Assembly (NCBI GenBank): GCA_036506155.1
Contig: DASXSF010000138.1
Span: forward strand, 1-64,000
Length of the DNA: 64,000 nt
DNA from: DASXRA01 sp036506155
GTDB taxonomy: Bacteria > Actinomycetota > Actinomycetes > Mycobacteriales > Jatrophihabitantaceae
Direction: 5' to 3'
Below the pieces are notes generated by a model that worked only from the letters and a program-made list of their open reading frames with translations, did no database searches and was not told the origin of the DNA. The translations under genes were made by a program, and so were the position numbers. Shown here piece by piece: positions 25,320 through 34,091 of this stretch; the first letter of the stretch is position 1, and every line of letters begins with the position of its first letter.

Positions 25320-25784
25320 TCAGCCGGCGGCGTGATCGGCCAGGCGGTCGAGGAAAGCACGCTGCCCCGTCACCAGCTTCCGTCGTGCCGTCGCCACGTC
25401 GAACCAGGCGACGCGGTCGACCTCCGGGAACTCGCGCAGTGTGCCGGATCTCGGCGGCCACTCCATCCGGAACGTTCCGGGCACGATGGCTTCCGGGTCG
25501 AGCTCGCCCTCGAGGGCCCACACCGTGACGATCTTGCCGCTGGACTGCTTCGCGTCGCCCAGGCTCACCAGGTCGCCGGGCGGGACGAGCAGGCCGAGCT
25601 CTTCGGCGAACTCGCGGCGCGCTGCGTCCAGCGCCGGTTCGGGCGGCGCGTATTCGCCCTTCGGTATCGACCAGGCGCCGTCGTCGCGGCGCTGCCACAA
25701 CGGCCCGCCCATGTGCGCGAGCAGCACCTCGATCGCGGCGTCGCGCTTGCGGAACAGCAGGATCCCGGCACTAGTCCTGGGCAC
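25320..25784 (-). CDS. Nudix hydrolase
   Basis: 154 residues from the GTG at 25784 (VPRTSAGILLFRKRDAAIEV). The frame stays open far upstream, but that part is the shadow of the fic gene. The Nudix box is complete: G-x5-E-x7-REFAEELG in KGEYAPPEPALDAARREFAE (about 42-61). The preceding GAWSIPKGEY and the downstream WPPRSGTLREFPEVDRVAWF are typical of the branch that includes diadenosine-polyphosphate hydrolases. It is divergent from fic with a 159-base gap. Confidence 0.87.
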   Translation of the reverse strand: MPRTSAGILLFRKRDAAIEVLLAHMGGPLWQRRDDGAWSIPKGEYAPPEPALDAARREFAEELGLLVPPGDLVSLGDAKQSSGKIVTVWALEGELDPEAIVPGTFRMEWPPRSGTLREFPEVDRVAWFDVATARRKLVTGQRAFLDRLADHAAG

Positions 25785-25880
25785 CGATACAGTGTGCCGT
25801 GCCGGCTTACCATCGGATACCTGATGATCCGATGCTAGGATTCCGGGTGTGCAGGAGCGACGCCTGCGCAGTGACATGGT

Positions 25881-25929
25881 GCGCGCCGCGACGGCGCGCA
25901 AGGGCCGGCAACCCGCCCTTGCGGGCGGG
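25881..25929 (+). promoter_or_regulatory. Two tandem hairpins in the leader of the fic gene
   Basis: Hairpin 1: GCGCGCCG (25881-25888) pairs with CGGCGCGC (25892-25899) around CGA. Hairpin 2: CCCGCCC (25912-25918) pairs with GGGCGGG (25923-25929) around TTGC and touches the ribosome binding site AAGGAGG (25930-25936). Both are perfect. The placement suggests control of transcript stability, early termination or ribosome access; no known riboswitch is recognised. Confidence 0.5.
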
Positions 25930-25943
25930 AAGGAGGGCCGACG

Positions 25944-27167
25944 ATGGTCTCGGCCGCGGCACACGTCGCGGGGCCTGAAGCGGGGTGGCCCGCACTCGCC
26001 TGGGAGGAGCGCGAGTGGGTGTCGGTGCTGCCTGCCGGAATGGGCTCGCGCACGCTGCGCCGCCGCCACGCCGGCCCTTACCAGGCCGCGGTGCCGCCCG
26101 CCATCGCCGAATTGGACGCGATTCTGCCGACGGCGGCGATCGCCCTCGCCGACGAGGCCTCGACGGAGATCGCCCGATTCGACGCCGAGATGGGCGCCGA
26201 GATCGCGCCGTTCGCCGCCATTCTGCTTCGATCCGAGTCGGCGTCCTCGTCCAAGATCGAAAACCTGACGTCCGGGGCGAGGGCGATCGCCCTCGCCGAG
26301 CTGGGCAGCGCCGACCGGCACAACGCGTCCGAGATCGTCGCCAACGTGCATGCGATGCAGGCCGCGATCGACCTGGCCGATCGGCTGGATGAGCACGCCG
26401 TGCTGGCGATGCACGCCGCACTGCTGGAGCGCAGCGACCCCGATGAGGCGGGCAGCTGGCGCACGGAGCAGGTCTGGGTCGGTGGCGGGGACTTCGGCCC
26501 GCACGGCGCCGCGTTCGTGCCGCCGCATCACGAGCGGGTGCCGGACGCGATGCGCGACCTGATGTGGTTCGTGCGCCGCGACGACCTGCCCGTGCTCGCG
26601 CACGCCGCGCTGGCACACGCGCAGTTCGAGACCATCCATCCGTTCGTCGACGGCAACGGCCGCACCGGCCGTGCCCTGGTGCACTCGATGCTGCGGGCCA
26701 GGGGCCTGACCCGGAACGTCACCGTGCCCGTGTCGGCCGGCCTCCTGACCGACACCGATGCGTACTTCGCGGCACTGATGGCCTACCGCCGCGGCGACGC
26801 GGCCCGGATCGTGGCGTTGATCGCCGATGCGTCCTTCGCCGCCATCGCCAACGGCCGGCAACTGGTCGCCGAGCTGCGCCGGGTGCGGCAGCGCTGGAAT
26901 GGGGTGATCAAGGCTCGCCACGACGCCTCCGCATGGGCGCTCGCCAACCTGATGCTGCGTCAACCGGTGGTCGACGCAGAACTCGTCCAGCGCGTGCTCG
27001 AGGTCACGTCGGCGAACGCGCACCGGGCGATCCGGCAGCTGGCGGACGCCGGGGTCATCTCGGAGTTCAGCGGTCGGCGCCGCGACCGGATGTGGCAGTC
27101 CCGCGAGGTGCTGATCGCGCTGGACGAGTTCGCGGCGCGGGCGGGCAGGCGCCGACCCGGTCGCTGA
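25944..27167 (+). CDS. Fic-family protein with an N-terminal inhibitory motif
   Basis: 407 residues; AAGGAGGG lies 8-14 bases upstream of the ATG at 25944. The Fic active site is complete: HPFVDGNGRTGR (about 232-243), with the catalytic His and the anion-binding GNGRTGR loop. An N-terminal S-x3-E-N inhibitory helix is visible (SSSKIEN, about 95-101), the class II self-inhibited layout in which the Glu blocks productive ATP binding. A Fic_N-like region precedes it (QAAVPPAIAELDAI), and a winged-helix-like C-terminus follows (LEVTSANAHRAIRQLADAGV). Such proteins AMPylate targets, often themselves or topoisomerases. Its TGA directly abuts the stop of the converging gene (TGA|TCA). Confidence 0.9.
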   Translation: MVSAAAHVAGPEAGWPALAWEEREWVSVLPAGMGSRTLRRRHAGPYQAAVPPAIAELDAILPTAAIALADEASTEIARFDAEMGAEIAPFAAILLRSESASSSKIENLTSGARAIALAELGSADRHNASEIVANVHAMQAAIDLADRLDEHAVLAMHAALLERSDPDEAGSWRTEQVWVGGGDFGPHGAAFVPPHHERVPDAMRDLMWFVRRDDLPVLAHAALAHAQFETIHPFVDGNGRTGRALVHSMLRARGLTRNVTVPVSAGLLTDTDAYFAALMAYRRGDAARIVALIADASFAAIANGRQLVAELRRVRQRWNGVIKARHDASAWALANLMLRQPVVDAELVQRVLEVTSANAHRAIRQLADAGVISEFSGRRRDRMWQSREVLIALDEFAARAGRRRPGR

Positions 27168-27623
27168 TCAGTCGACCCGGGTCAGCTCCATGAGCCAGTT
27201 CGTCTCCCACGTCTGGCCGCCGTCGGTCGAGAATGCCTGCTCCCAGTGCGCGGACGTCGGCGTGATGTCCGACCACACATAGCGGACCTTGATCGGCGTG
27301 CCTTCGTAGATGTCGTCGCCGAAGAACTCGCCGCGGCCGTCGACAAAACGGCCGACCTGCGGCGGTTCGATCACGTCGCGGCGGCTGCTGATCCAGTGCA
27401 GCGACCACATCTCCGTCTCCGGATTATACAGCCGTACTGTAAGGCCGCCCCAGCCCTTGTCGGGGAACGTGATCTCGTCCATGTTGCCCGCACCATCGAA
27501 GATCGCCCGCGCGACCTGGTGCCCGGTGAACTCCTCCCATTCGTCGCTCTCGCCCAGCGGCGCGACGAGCCGTCGGTGCGTGCTGTGCCAGGTGCCCTGG
27601 AGGAAGTCGAAGTCGTGTGCCAT
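27168..27623 (-). CDS. DUF1579-like protein next to a WYL regulator
   Basis: 151 residues from the ATG at 27623 (MAHDFDFLQGTWHSTHRRLV). The DFDFLQGTWHSTHRRL opening, the NPETEMWSLHWISSR strand pair and the C-terminal FSTDGGQTWETNWLMELTRV resemble small lipocalin/SRPBCC-like proteins of the DUF1579 kind. No catalytic motif is known. It is divergent from the WYL-type regulator with the palindrome at 27647-27663 between them, so it is probably the regulator's target. This pairing is frequent in actinobacteria. Confidence 0.75.
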   Translation of the reverse strand: MAHDFDFLQGTWHSTHRRLVAPLGESDEWEEFTGHQVARAIFDGAGNMDEITFPDKGWGGLTVRLYNPETEMWSLHWISSRRDVIEPPQVGRFVDGRGEFFGDDIYEGTPIKVRYVWSDITPTSAHWEQAFSTDGGQTWETNWLMELTRVD

Positions 27624-27646
27624 GCCCGGACGGTAGGGCGGCATCC

Positions 27647-27663
27647 CTGACAGCCGTTGTCAG
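27647..27663. promoter_or_regulatory. Operator palindrome CTGACA-N5-TGTCAG for the WYL regulator
   Basis: A perfect 6-base inverted repeat with a 5-base spacer, in the middle of the 62-base divergent region (24 bases from one start, 23 from the other). TGACA-N-TGTCA sites are typical of YafY/WYL regulators. One site could control both genes. Confidence 0.7.
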
Positions 27664-27685
27664 TGGGCTTCGAAGACTTGGCGTT

Positions 27686-28687
27686 ATGCGCGCCAGTCGG
27701 CTGGTTTCGTTACTGATACTGCTGCAGGCACGCGGCCGGCTGACCGCGGCGCAGTTGGCGGGGGAGCTCGAGGTGTCGGTCCGCACGATCTACCGGGACG
27801 TCGGGGCGCTCGCGGCCGCGGGCGTGCCGCTGTACGGCGACGCCGGCCGCGACGGAGGGTACCGGCTGGTCGATGGATACCGCACCCGCCTCACCGGCCT
27901 GACCGGCGCCGAGGCCGAGGTGTTGCTGCTGGGCGGGCTGCCCGGCCCGGTCGCCGACCTCGGGCTGGGCTCGGCGCTGGCCGGCGCGCAGCGCAAGCTG
28001 CTTGCCGCACTGCCCGTCGACCTGCGCGACCGGGCCCGGCTCGTCCAGGAGCGGTTTCACCTGGACGCGCCTGGCTGGTATCGCGATGCCGAGCCGCTGC
28101 CGCACCTGGCCGCGGTCGCAGGAGCGGTCTGGCACCAGCGCTCGCTGCGGATGACGTATCGGCGCTGGCGCGCGCCGACCGATGTCACCCGAATCGTCGA
28201 TCCGCTCGGGCTCGTCCTCAAGGCGGGACGGTGGTATTACGTCGCACGCTGCGGCGAGCACGTCCGCACGTACCGGGTCGCACAGATCCTCGATGCGGAG
28301 CCGCTCGCCACACGATTCGAGCGTCCGGACGGCTTCGAGCTCGCGGCGTACTGGCGGCGGTACCTCGCCGACTTCGAGGTGCGCCGGCAGCGCGGGCTGG
28401 CCGACGTGCGCCTGTCGTCGCGTGGCCTCGAGCGGCTGGCGCACCTGATGGACCCGGCCGTCGGCGCGGCCGCGGAGCGGAATGCGGTGGCGGATCGCGA
28501 CGGCTGGGTGCGCACCCGCATCCCGATCGAGACGAGGGAGCACGCCGTGGGCGAGCTGCTGCGGCTGGGCGCTGACGTCGAGGTGCTTGCTCCACTCGAG
28601 CTGCGCCGGCGCATGGCCACGGTGGCTGCCGCGATGGTCCGCCTCTACGCGGACGAGCCGGCTGGGGATACGCGCTCCGGTGCTTGA
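27686..28687 (+). CDS. HTH-WYL (YafY-type) transcriptional regulator
   Basis: 333 residues from the ATG at 27686 (MRASRLVSLLILLQARGRLT). The N-terminal winged helix is AAQLAGELEVSVRTIYRDVG followed by AAGVPLYGDAGRDGGYRL. The WYL domain lies at about 140-220 (RMTYRRW, DPLGLVLKAGRWYYVARCGE), where the Trp-Tyr-Tyr/Leu stretch is part of the ligand pocket, and a C-terminal WCX region follows (LLRLGADVEVLAPLELRRRM). It is divergent from the DUF1579-like gene and probably represses or activates it through the palindrome between them. Confidence 0.9.
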   Translation: MRASRLVSLLILLQARGRLTAAQLAGELEVSVRTIYRDVGALAAAGVPLYGDAGRDGGYRLVDGYRTRLTGLTGAEAEVLLLGGLPGPVADLGLGSALAGAQRKLLAALPVDLRDRARLVQERFHLDAPGWYRDAEPLPHLAAVAGAVWHQRSLRMTYRRWRAPTDVTRIVDPLGLVLKAGRWYYVARCGEHVRTYRVAQILDAEPLATRFERPDGFELAAYWRRYLADFEVRRQRGLADVRLSSRGLERLAHLMDPAVGAAAERNAVADRDGWVRTRIPIETREHAVGELLRLGADVEVLAPLELRRRMATVAAAMVRLYADEPAGDTRSGA

Positions 28688-28741
28688 CGGCCCGGCACTA
28701 GCATGCGACAGGTCCGCTCCGTAACCGCCCGAGGAGGGTCC

Positions 28742-30784
28742 GTGTCTAGCAGCGCACCCCGTTCCGTGTCCGCCCAGGCCGTCAAGGTCGCGGCGGGCAC
28801 GACGGCGCACGACGCGCTGCGCGCTGCCGGCATCTCGCTCGAGGGCGCGGACGGTGCTGTTGTCGTGCGCGAGATCGGCTCGGGCGCACTGCGTGATCTG
28901 GCCTGGGCGCCGCAGCAGGACGCCGAGGTCGAAGCGGTGCCTGCCGACTCTCCCGACGGGCTCGCAGTGCTGCGCCACTCGACGGCGCACGTGATGGCGC
29001 AGGCGGTCCAGGCGCTGTTCCCCGGCACTCTGCTCGGGATCGGGCCACCCATCGCCGACGGCTTCTATTACGACTTCCTGCCGTCGCGCCCGTTCACCCC
29101 TGACGATCTGGTGGCCATCGAGAAGAAGATGGGCGAGATCATCAAGGCGGGGCAGCGGTTCTCCCGGCGCCCGGTCACGGATGCCGATGCGCGCATCGAG
29201 TTGGACGCGGAACGGTTCAAGCTCGAGCTCATCGACCTGAAGGGGGGCGCGTCCGGCGAGGAGTCCTTCGAAGTCGGCGCCGGCGGGCTCACGATGTACG
29301 ACAACCTGGACCCCTCGTCCGGGCACCTCGTGTGGACGGACCTGTGCCGCGGCCCGCACCTGCCTACCACCCGGCGCATCCCGGCCTTCAAGCTGATGCG
29401 CACCGCGGCCGCGTACTGGCGCGGCAGCGAGAAGAACCCGCAGCTGCAACGGATCTACGGCACTGCCTGGACGTCCCGCGACGACCTGAAGGCGTACCTG
29501 AACAGGCTCGACGAGGCGGCCAAGCGCGACCACCGCAAGCTGGGCGCGGAGCTGGACCTCTTCAGCTTCCCCGAGGAGATCGGCCCGGGACTTGCGGTGT
29601 TCCATCCCAGGGGCGGCCTGCTGCGCAAGACGCTGGAGGACTACTCGCGGCAGCGGCACGAGCAGGCGGGCTACGACTTCGTGTTCACGCCGCACCTCAC
29701 CAAGGCGAGGCTGTTCGAGATCTCCGGTCACCTGAGCTGGTACGCCGAGGGCATGTACCCGCCCCTGCATCTCGACGAGGAGCGCGACGCCGACGGCAGC
29801 ATCAAACGGCAGGGCCAGGACTACTACCCCAAGCCGATGAACTGCCCGATGCACATCATGGTTTACAAGTCACGCGGGCGGTCCTATCGCGAACTGCCGT
29901 TGCGGCTGTTCGAATTCGGGACGGTCTACCGTTACGAAAAGTCGGGCGTCGTGCACGGGCTGACCCGGGCGCGTGGATTCACCCAGGACGACGCGCACAT
30001 CTTCTGCACTCCGGAGCAGCTGCAGGATGAGCTGGCCAGCCTGTTGCAGTTCGTGATCGGACTGCTCCGCGACTACGGGCTGACTGAATTCAGCGCGGAG
30101 CTCTCGACCAGGCCGGACAAGTACGTCGGCTCGCTCGAGGATTGGAACCGCGCCGAGGCAGCGCTGGAGGAGGCATTGCAGCGCGCCGGGCTCGAATACC
30201 GCATCGGGGAGGGCGAGGGCACGTTCTACGCGCCGAAGATCGACGTCCACGTGAAGGACGCGATCGGGCGGCAGTGGCAGCTCTCGACGCTGCAGGTCGA
30301 CTTCCAGCTGCCCGACCGGTTCGAAATGGAGTACACCGCCGCTGACGGCACCCGGGCCCGGCCGTACATGATCCACCGCGCGCTGTTCGGGTCGATCGAG
30401 CGTTTCCTCGGCATCCTGGTCGAGCACTACGCGGGAGCGTTCCCGGCCTGGCTCGCGCCGGTGCAGGTGATCGCCGTCCCGGTGAGCGACGCACAGGTCG
30501 GCTACCTGAGCGACGTCGCCGCGACGTTGCGCGCCGCCGGCGTGCGGGTCGAGGTCGACGACTCCGACGACCGGATGCAGAAGAAGATCCGCAACGCACA
30601 GCGGCAGAAGGTGCCGTTCATGCTGATCGCCGGCGGGACCGACGCAGACAACGGCGCGGTGTCTTTCCGGTACCGCGACGGCGAGCAGCGCAACGGCATC
30701 GCCGTGGAGCAGGCCGTCAGCGAGATCGCCGATTTCGTGGCACGCCGGGTCAACGAGTCGCCCACCGCGGCGCACTTCGGATGA
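28742..30784 (+). CDS. thrS: Threonyl-tRNA synthetase
   Basis: 680 residues from the GTG at 28742, set by the strong GAGGAGGG at 28731-28738. Domain order: TGS (about 1-60), the editing N2 domain with HSTAHVMAQAV and DFLPSRPFTPDDL (about 75-240), then the class II core with motif 1, motif 2 (RYEKSGVVHGLTRARGFTQD) and motif 3 (HRALFGSIERFLGILVEHYA), and the anticodon-binding domain (LAPVQVIAVPVSDAQVGYLS). Zinc ligands are visible: Cys in MNCPMHI, His in DDAHIF and His in IHRALFG. The gene is translationally coupled to the HIT gene (ATGA). Confidence 0.97.
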   Translation: MSSSAPRSVSAQAVKVAAGTTAHDALRAAGISLEGADGAVVVREIGSGALRDLAWAPQQDAEVEAVPADSPDGLAVLRHSTAHVMAQAVQALFPGTLLGIGPPIADGFYYDFLPSRPFTPDDLVAIEKKMGEIIKAGQRFSRRPVTDADARIELDAERFKLELIDLKGGASGEESFEVGAGGLTMYDNLDPSSGHLVWTDLCRGPHLPTTRRIPAFKLMRTAAAYWRGSEKNPQLQRIYGTAWTSRDDLKAYLNRLDEAAKRDHRKLGAELDLFSFPEEIGPGLAVFHPRGGLLRKTLEDYSRQRHEQAGYDFVFTPHLTKARLFEISGHLSWYAEGMYPPLHLDEERDADGSIKRQGQDYYPKPMNCPMHIMVYKSRGRSYRELPLRLFEFGTVYRYEKSGVVHGLTRARGFTQDDAHIFCTPEQLQDELASLLQFVIGLLRDYGLTEFSAELSTRPDKYVGSLEDWNRAEAALEEALQRAGLEYRIGEGEGTFYAPKIDVHVKDAIGRQWQLSTLQVDFQLPDRFEMEYTAADGTRARPYMIHRALFGSIERFLGILVEHYAGAFPAWLAPVQVIAVPVSDAQVGYLSDVAATLRAAGVRVEVDDSDDRMQKKIRNAQRQKVPFMLIAGGTDADNGAVSFRYRDGEQRNGIAVEQAVSEIADFVARRVNESPTAAHFG

Positions 30785-31335
30785 CGGAAGAGCCGGCCGA
30801 CGACTTCGCCGGTGAACCCGATGCGTTCGGCCGGCTCTGGGCGCCGCACCGCCTCGCCTACATCCAGGGCGGTCCCGGTACCGGCAAGGAACCGGACGAC
30901 GAGGCGGGCCAGGAGTGCCCGTTCTGCCGCGCACCCAAACTCTCCGACGAGGACGCGCTGATCGTCGCTCGCGGCGAGCTCGTCTATGCGGTGCTGAACC
31001 TCTACCCGTACAACGCCGGGCACCTGATGACCGTGCCGTATCGGCACGTCGCCGACTATCCGGACCTGACGCCGGACGAGGTCGGCGAGCTCGGCGCGTT
31101 GACCCAGAAAGCGATGCGGGCCATGCGCGCCGCCGCCGGGCCGCACGGCTTCAACATCGGCATGAACCAGGGCGTGGTCGCGGGTGCGGGCATCGCCGCG
31201 CACCTGCATCAGCACGTGGTCCCGCGGTGGGGCGGCGACACGAACTTCATGCCGATCGTCGCGCACACCCGCGTGCTGCCCCAGCTGCTTTCGGACACCC
31301 GCCGCATTCTGGCCGACTCCTGGCCAACCGCCTGA
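30781..31335 (+). CDS. HIT-domain protein (AP4A phosphorylase/hydrolase-like)
   Basis: 184 residues, start overlapping the thrS stop. Zn-type features C-x2-C (ECPFCRAP) precede the HIT core, YAVLNLYPYNAGHLMTVPYR with the catalytic HLHQHVVPRW (HxHxHxx) near residue 142. The N-terminal RLWAPHRLAYIQG is typical of the actinobacterial branch annotated as diadenosine tetraphosphate phosphorylase. Ap4A is made as a side product by aminoacyl-tRNA synthetases, which fits the overlap with thrS. In many actinobacteria pgsA and inositol-lipid genes follow; here they do not. Confidence 0.9.
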   Translation: MTEEPADDFAGEPDAFGRLWAPHRLAYIQGGPGTGKEPDDEAGQECPFCRAPKLSDEDALIVARGELVYAVLNLYPYNAGHLMTVPYRHVADYPDLTPDEVGELGALTQKAMRAMRAAAGPHGFNIGMNQGVVAGAGIAAHLHQHVVPRWGGDTNFMPIVAHTRVLPQLLSDTRRILADSWPTA

Positions 31336-31410
31336 CTTTGGCCATTCATGTGGCACCTTTATGATTTGTCAGCTGTGCTCGGACGGCGGGCCAGCGAACG
31401 GGGGAAACCC

Positions 31411-34008
31411 ATGTCGTTCCGAAGCATGTCGCTGCCTGCTGCCGCGTGCATCCTTCTCGCTGCATTCGCTGTATCCGGATCGACGAGTGCGGCGCCACCG
31501 CCGCACCGGAAGCCGGCAACGCACGCGCAGGTGCACCACCGGTCAGGCAGTGTGCTGAGAGCAGCTCTGGCCCGCGGGCACGGGCGCGCGCCGGCACCGA
31601 TACCCCACGTCGATCCGCAACTTCAGGTGATGCCGGCAGCTCCGGACGGCACGATCGAGGTCACGCTCCACGGGCAGGCCGCGGCTCTGGCGGCGGCGGT
31701 CAACAAGGTCGGCGGGCGATCGATTGCGTCCGCCGGCGATGCCAGGACAGCGATCGTGCCGCGGAGCGCTCTGGCGACGCTGGCACGCACTCCTGGCGTC
31801 ACCGCGGTCCGCCGACCCGTCCGCGCATATCCCGACGCCGTGTCAGAGGGGGTCGCCGCCTCACGCGCCGACACCTGGCAGTCGGCGGGCCGGAATGGCG
31901 CTGGCGTCAAAGTTGGCATCGTCGACGTCGGATTCGCGAACCTCTCCGCCGAGCTCACCGCGGGCAATCTGCCGTCGTCGCAGGTGCACTACGTTGACGA
32001 CCCGAACGATCCGAACAACCAGAACCACTGTGGGGACGAGAACACTACTGACCACGGCACGGCGGTCGCGGAGATCGTCCACCAAATGGCTCCAGATGCG
32101 GACCTGTATCTGTACTGCATCGACAGCACCGTCGGCTTTCAGCAGGCCGAGCAGCAGATCCAGACCGCTGGTGACATCAAGATCGTCAACAGCTCGCTCA
32201 GCTTCCCCGGCGACAGCCGCGGCGACGGCACTGGCAGTGCGGACAGCGCAGCGACGACGGTTAAGAGCGCCCGTCAGGCCGGCATTCTCTGGATTCAGTC
32301 CGCCGGCAACAATGCGCTGGACCACTGGAGCGGCACGCTGCGCGACGCCGACCGCGACCGCCTGGTCGACCTCGACGGCACCACGTGCCAGGGAAACGTC
32401 TGCAACGAGGTTGACGCCGTCGATGTCATACCCGGAGGTAGTGGAGCAGCGGTCCTCAAGTGGGACGACTGGCCGACGGTGCCGTCGCCCGCACCGCAGC
32501 TCACGCTGGACGCCTACGGCTACCAGTGCAACGACGCCCGGTGCAGCACCGTGAGCCCGCTCAACGGCGGCAATCCGCTCACCGACTCGCAGGAAGCGAA
32601 CCAAGCCCCAGTTCTCAGCATCGCGCTGCCCACGAATTCGAGCGGCTTCGACCAGGAGTGGGACATCCTGGTCCAGATCGGCACCGGCGTTCCCGCGGTT
32701 TCGTACGACCTGTCCTACTGGGGCAGCGTCACGAACAGCTTCTTGTCGAGCGTGAATCCCACGAGAGCGGCAACAGGCAGCATCACCGAGCCAGCGAGCT
32801 CGCCCTCCGCGTTCGCCGTGGGTGCGGCCGGCTGGCAGGCGTGCGGTCTCGAAAACTTCAGCTCTCGCGGCCCGACCATCGACGGCCGGGTGAAGCCGGA
32901 TATCACCGGGTTCGATGGGACCAGCAGCAACTTAGCTGGTCTGAACCCGTTCTTCGGCACCTCGGCGGCCGCCCCCCACGTAGCCGGCGCCGCGGCGCTT
33001 GTGGCGGGCGCGAATCCGTCGATGGATGCTGACCAGATTGAGAACTCGCTTGAGTCGCTCGCCGGGACATCACCCCCGCTCAACACCGTTGGTCACGGGG
33101 TGTTGAATCTCGGAGCTCCACAGACTCCGGGCCAGCCCGCTGTGACGGGCGTGAGTCCAGCCAACTCGGCCGTCGGCACTACGGTGACGATCTCCGGTAG
33201 CGGATTCCTGGCGGGCGATACGACGGTAAAGTTCGGCGCCGTCTCCTCCAATCACGTCACCGTTGCGTGCGCGACGCGACTCGTCGCGTCAGTTCCGGCG
33301 TCGACCGGGACTGTCGACGTCACCGTCGCCGCCCAAGGGGGGACGAGTGCAACGACGAGCGCCGACCGGTTCACGTACCAGCCGTTGGTCACTCCGTTAG
33401 TCACTGCGGCAGTCGATCCCCAGACGAAGGGCTACTGGCTGGCCACGCCGAAAGGCAATGTGTACCAGTTCGGGGCGACCTGGTACGGGTCGAAGGCGGG
33501 CGTCAGCCTGCCCGCGCCCATCGTCAGCATGGCTGCCGACCCGGCCAGCGGCGGGTACTGGCTGGTGACCTCGAAGGGCAATGTCTATAACTTCAACGCG
33601 CCCTGGTACGGCTCGCTGGTCGGTAAGACGCTCCCGGCCCCGGTCGTGTCGATCACGAGTAGCGGCCCGGGATACCTGCTGACCACATCGAAGGGCAACG
33701 TGTACAATTTCAACGCGCCTTTCTACGGCTCGATGGCCGGCAAGAGCCTGCCCGCTCCGGTGATCGGCGCGGCAGCTGACCCGGCGACCGGCGGCTACTG
33801 GCTCAACACCCCGAAGGGAAACGTGTACAACTTCAACGCCCCTTGGTACGGGTCCGCGGCCGGGACTTCGCTGCCCGCACCGGTGGTCACGATCAACACG
33901 AGCGGCAAGATCGGCACGAGCAACTTCGGCTACGTACTCACGACGTCGGCGGGCAATGTCTTGCACTACAACGCCGATTATCACGGGTCGCCTGTGGACC
34001 CGGGATAG
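31411..34008 (+). CDS. Secreted subtilisin-like (S8) serine protease with IPT/TIG domain and C-terminal repeats
   Basis: 865 residues from the ATG at 31411 (MSFRSMSLPAAACILLAAFA), a clear signal peptide with cleavage near ...TSAAP. The S8 domain (about 140-590) shows all catalytic residues: Asp in VKVGIVDVGF, His in TTDHGTAVAEI, oxyanion Asn in QSAGNNA and Ser in FFGTSAAAPHVAGAAAL. An IPT/TIG fold follows (VTGVSPANSAVGTTVTISGS, about 590-670), then five tandem units of about 36-45 residues (GYWLVTSKGNVYNFNAPWYG-like) to the end. There is no cell-wall sorting signal. It probably acts outside the cell on protein substrates. A membrane protein gene follows after 83 bases. Confidence 0.88.
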   Translation: MSFRSMSLPAAACILLAAFAVSGSTSAAPPPHRKPATHAQVHHRSGSVLRAALARGHGRAPAPIPHVDPQLQVMPAAPDGTIEVTLHGQAAALAAAVNKVGGRSIASAGDARTAIVPRSALATLARTPGVTAVRRPVRAYPDAVSEGVAASRADTWQSAGRNGAGVKVGIVDVGFANLSAELTAGNLPSSQVHYVDDPNDPNNQNHCGDENTTDHGTAVAEIVHQMAPDADLYLYCIDSTVGFQQAEQQIQTAGDIKIVNSSLSFPGDSRGDGTGSADSAATTVKSARQAGILWIQSAGNNALDHWSGTLRDADRDRLVDLDGTTCQGNVCNEVDAVDVIPGGSGAAVLKWDDWPTVPSPAPQLTLDAYGYQCNDARCSTVSPLNGGNPLTDSQEANQAPVLSIALPTNSSGFDQEWDILVQIGTGVPAVSYDLSYWGSVTNSFLSSVNPTRAATGSITEPASSPSAFAVGAAGWQACGLENFSSRGPTIDGRVKPDITGFDGTSSNLAGLNPFFGTSAAAPHVAGAAALVAGANPSMDADQIENSLESLAGTSPPLNTVGHGVLNLGAPQTPGQPAVTGVSPANSAVGTTVTISGSGFLAGDTTVKFGAVSSNHVTVACATRLVASVPASTGTVDVTVAAQGGTSATTSADRFTYQPLVTPLVTAAVDPQTKGYWLATPKGNVYQFGATWYGSKAGVSLPAPIVSMAADPASGGYWLVTSKGNVYNFNAPWYGSLVGKTLPAPVVSITSSGPGYLLTTSKGNVYNFNAPFYGSMAGKSLPAPVIGAAADPATGGYWLNTPKGNVYNFNAPWYGSAAGTSLPAPVVTINTSGKIGTSNFGYVLTTSAGNVLHYNADYHGSPVDPG

Positions 34009-34091
34009 GACGTGTTCGGCTAGTACGCGACAGCAGCCGGGTGACGGCGCGGCAGGCCCACGCTGCGGGGCCTGCCGGTACTCTCTGCCGC

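Noticed and set aside
25258..25335. 25-residue frame between the YjbR-type and Nudix genes
   Set aside because: No ribosome binding site, no similarity, and it overlaps the Nudix gene end.
27710..29854. 714-codon minus-strand frame across the WYL regulator and thrS
   Set aside because: High-GC shadow of two well-supported genes.
33402..34008. Tandem DNA repeats as a CRISPR array
   Set aside because: Units are over 100 bases, in-frame, coding and diverged; there are no spacers.
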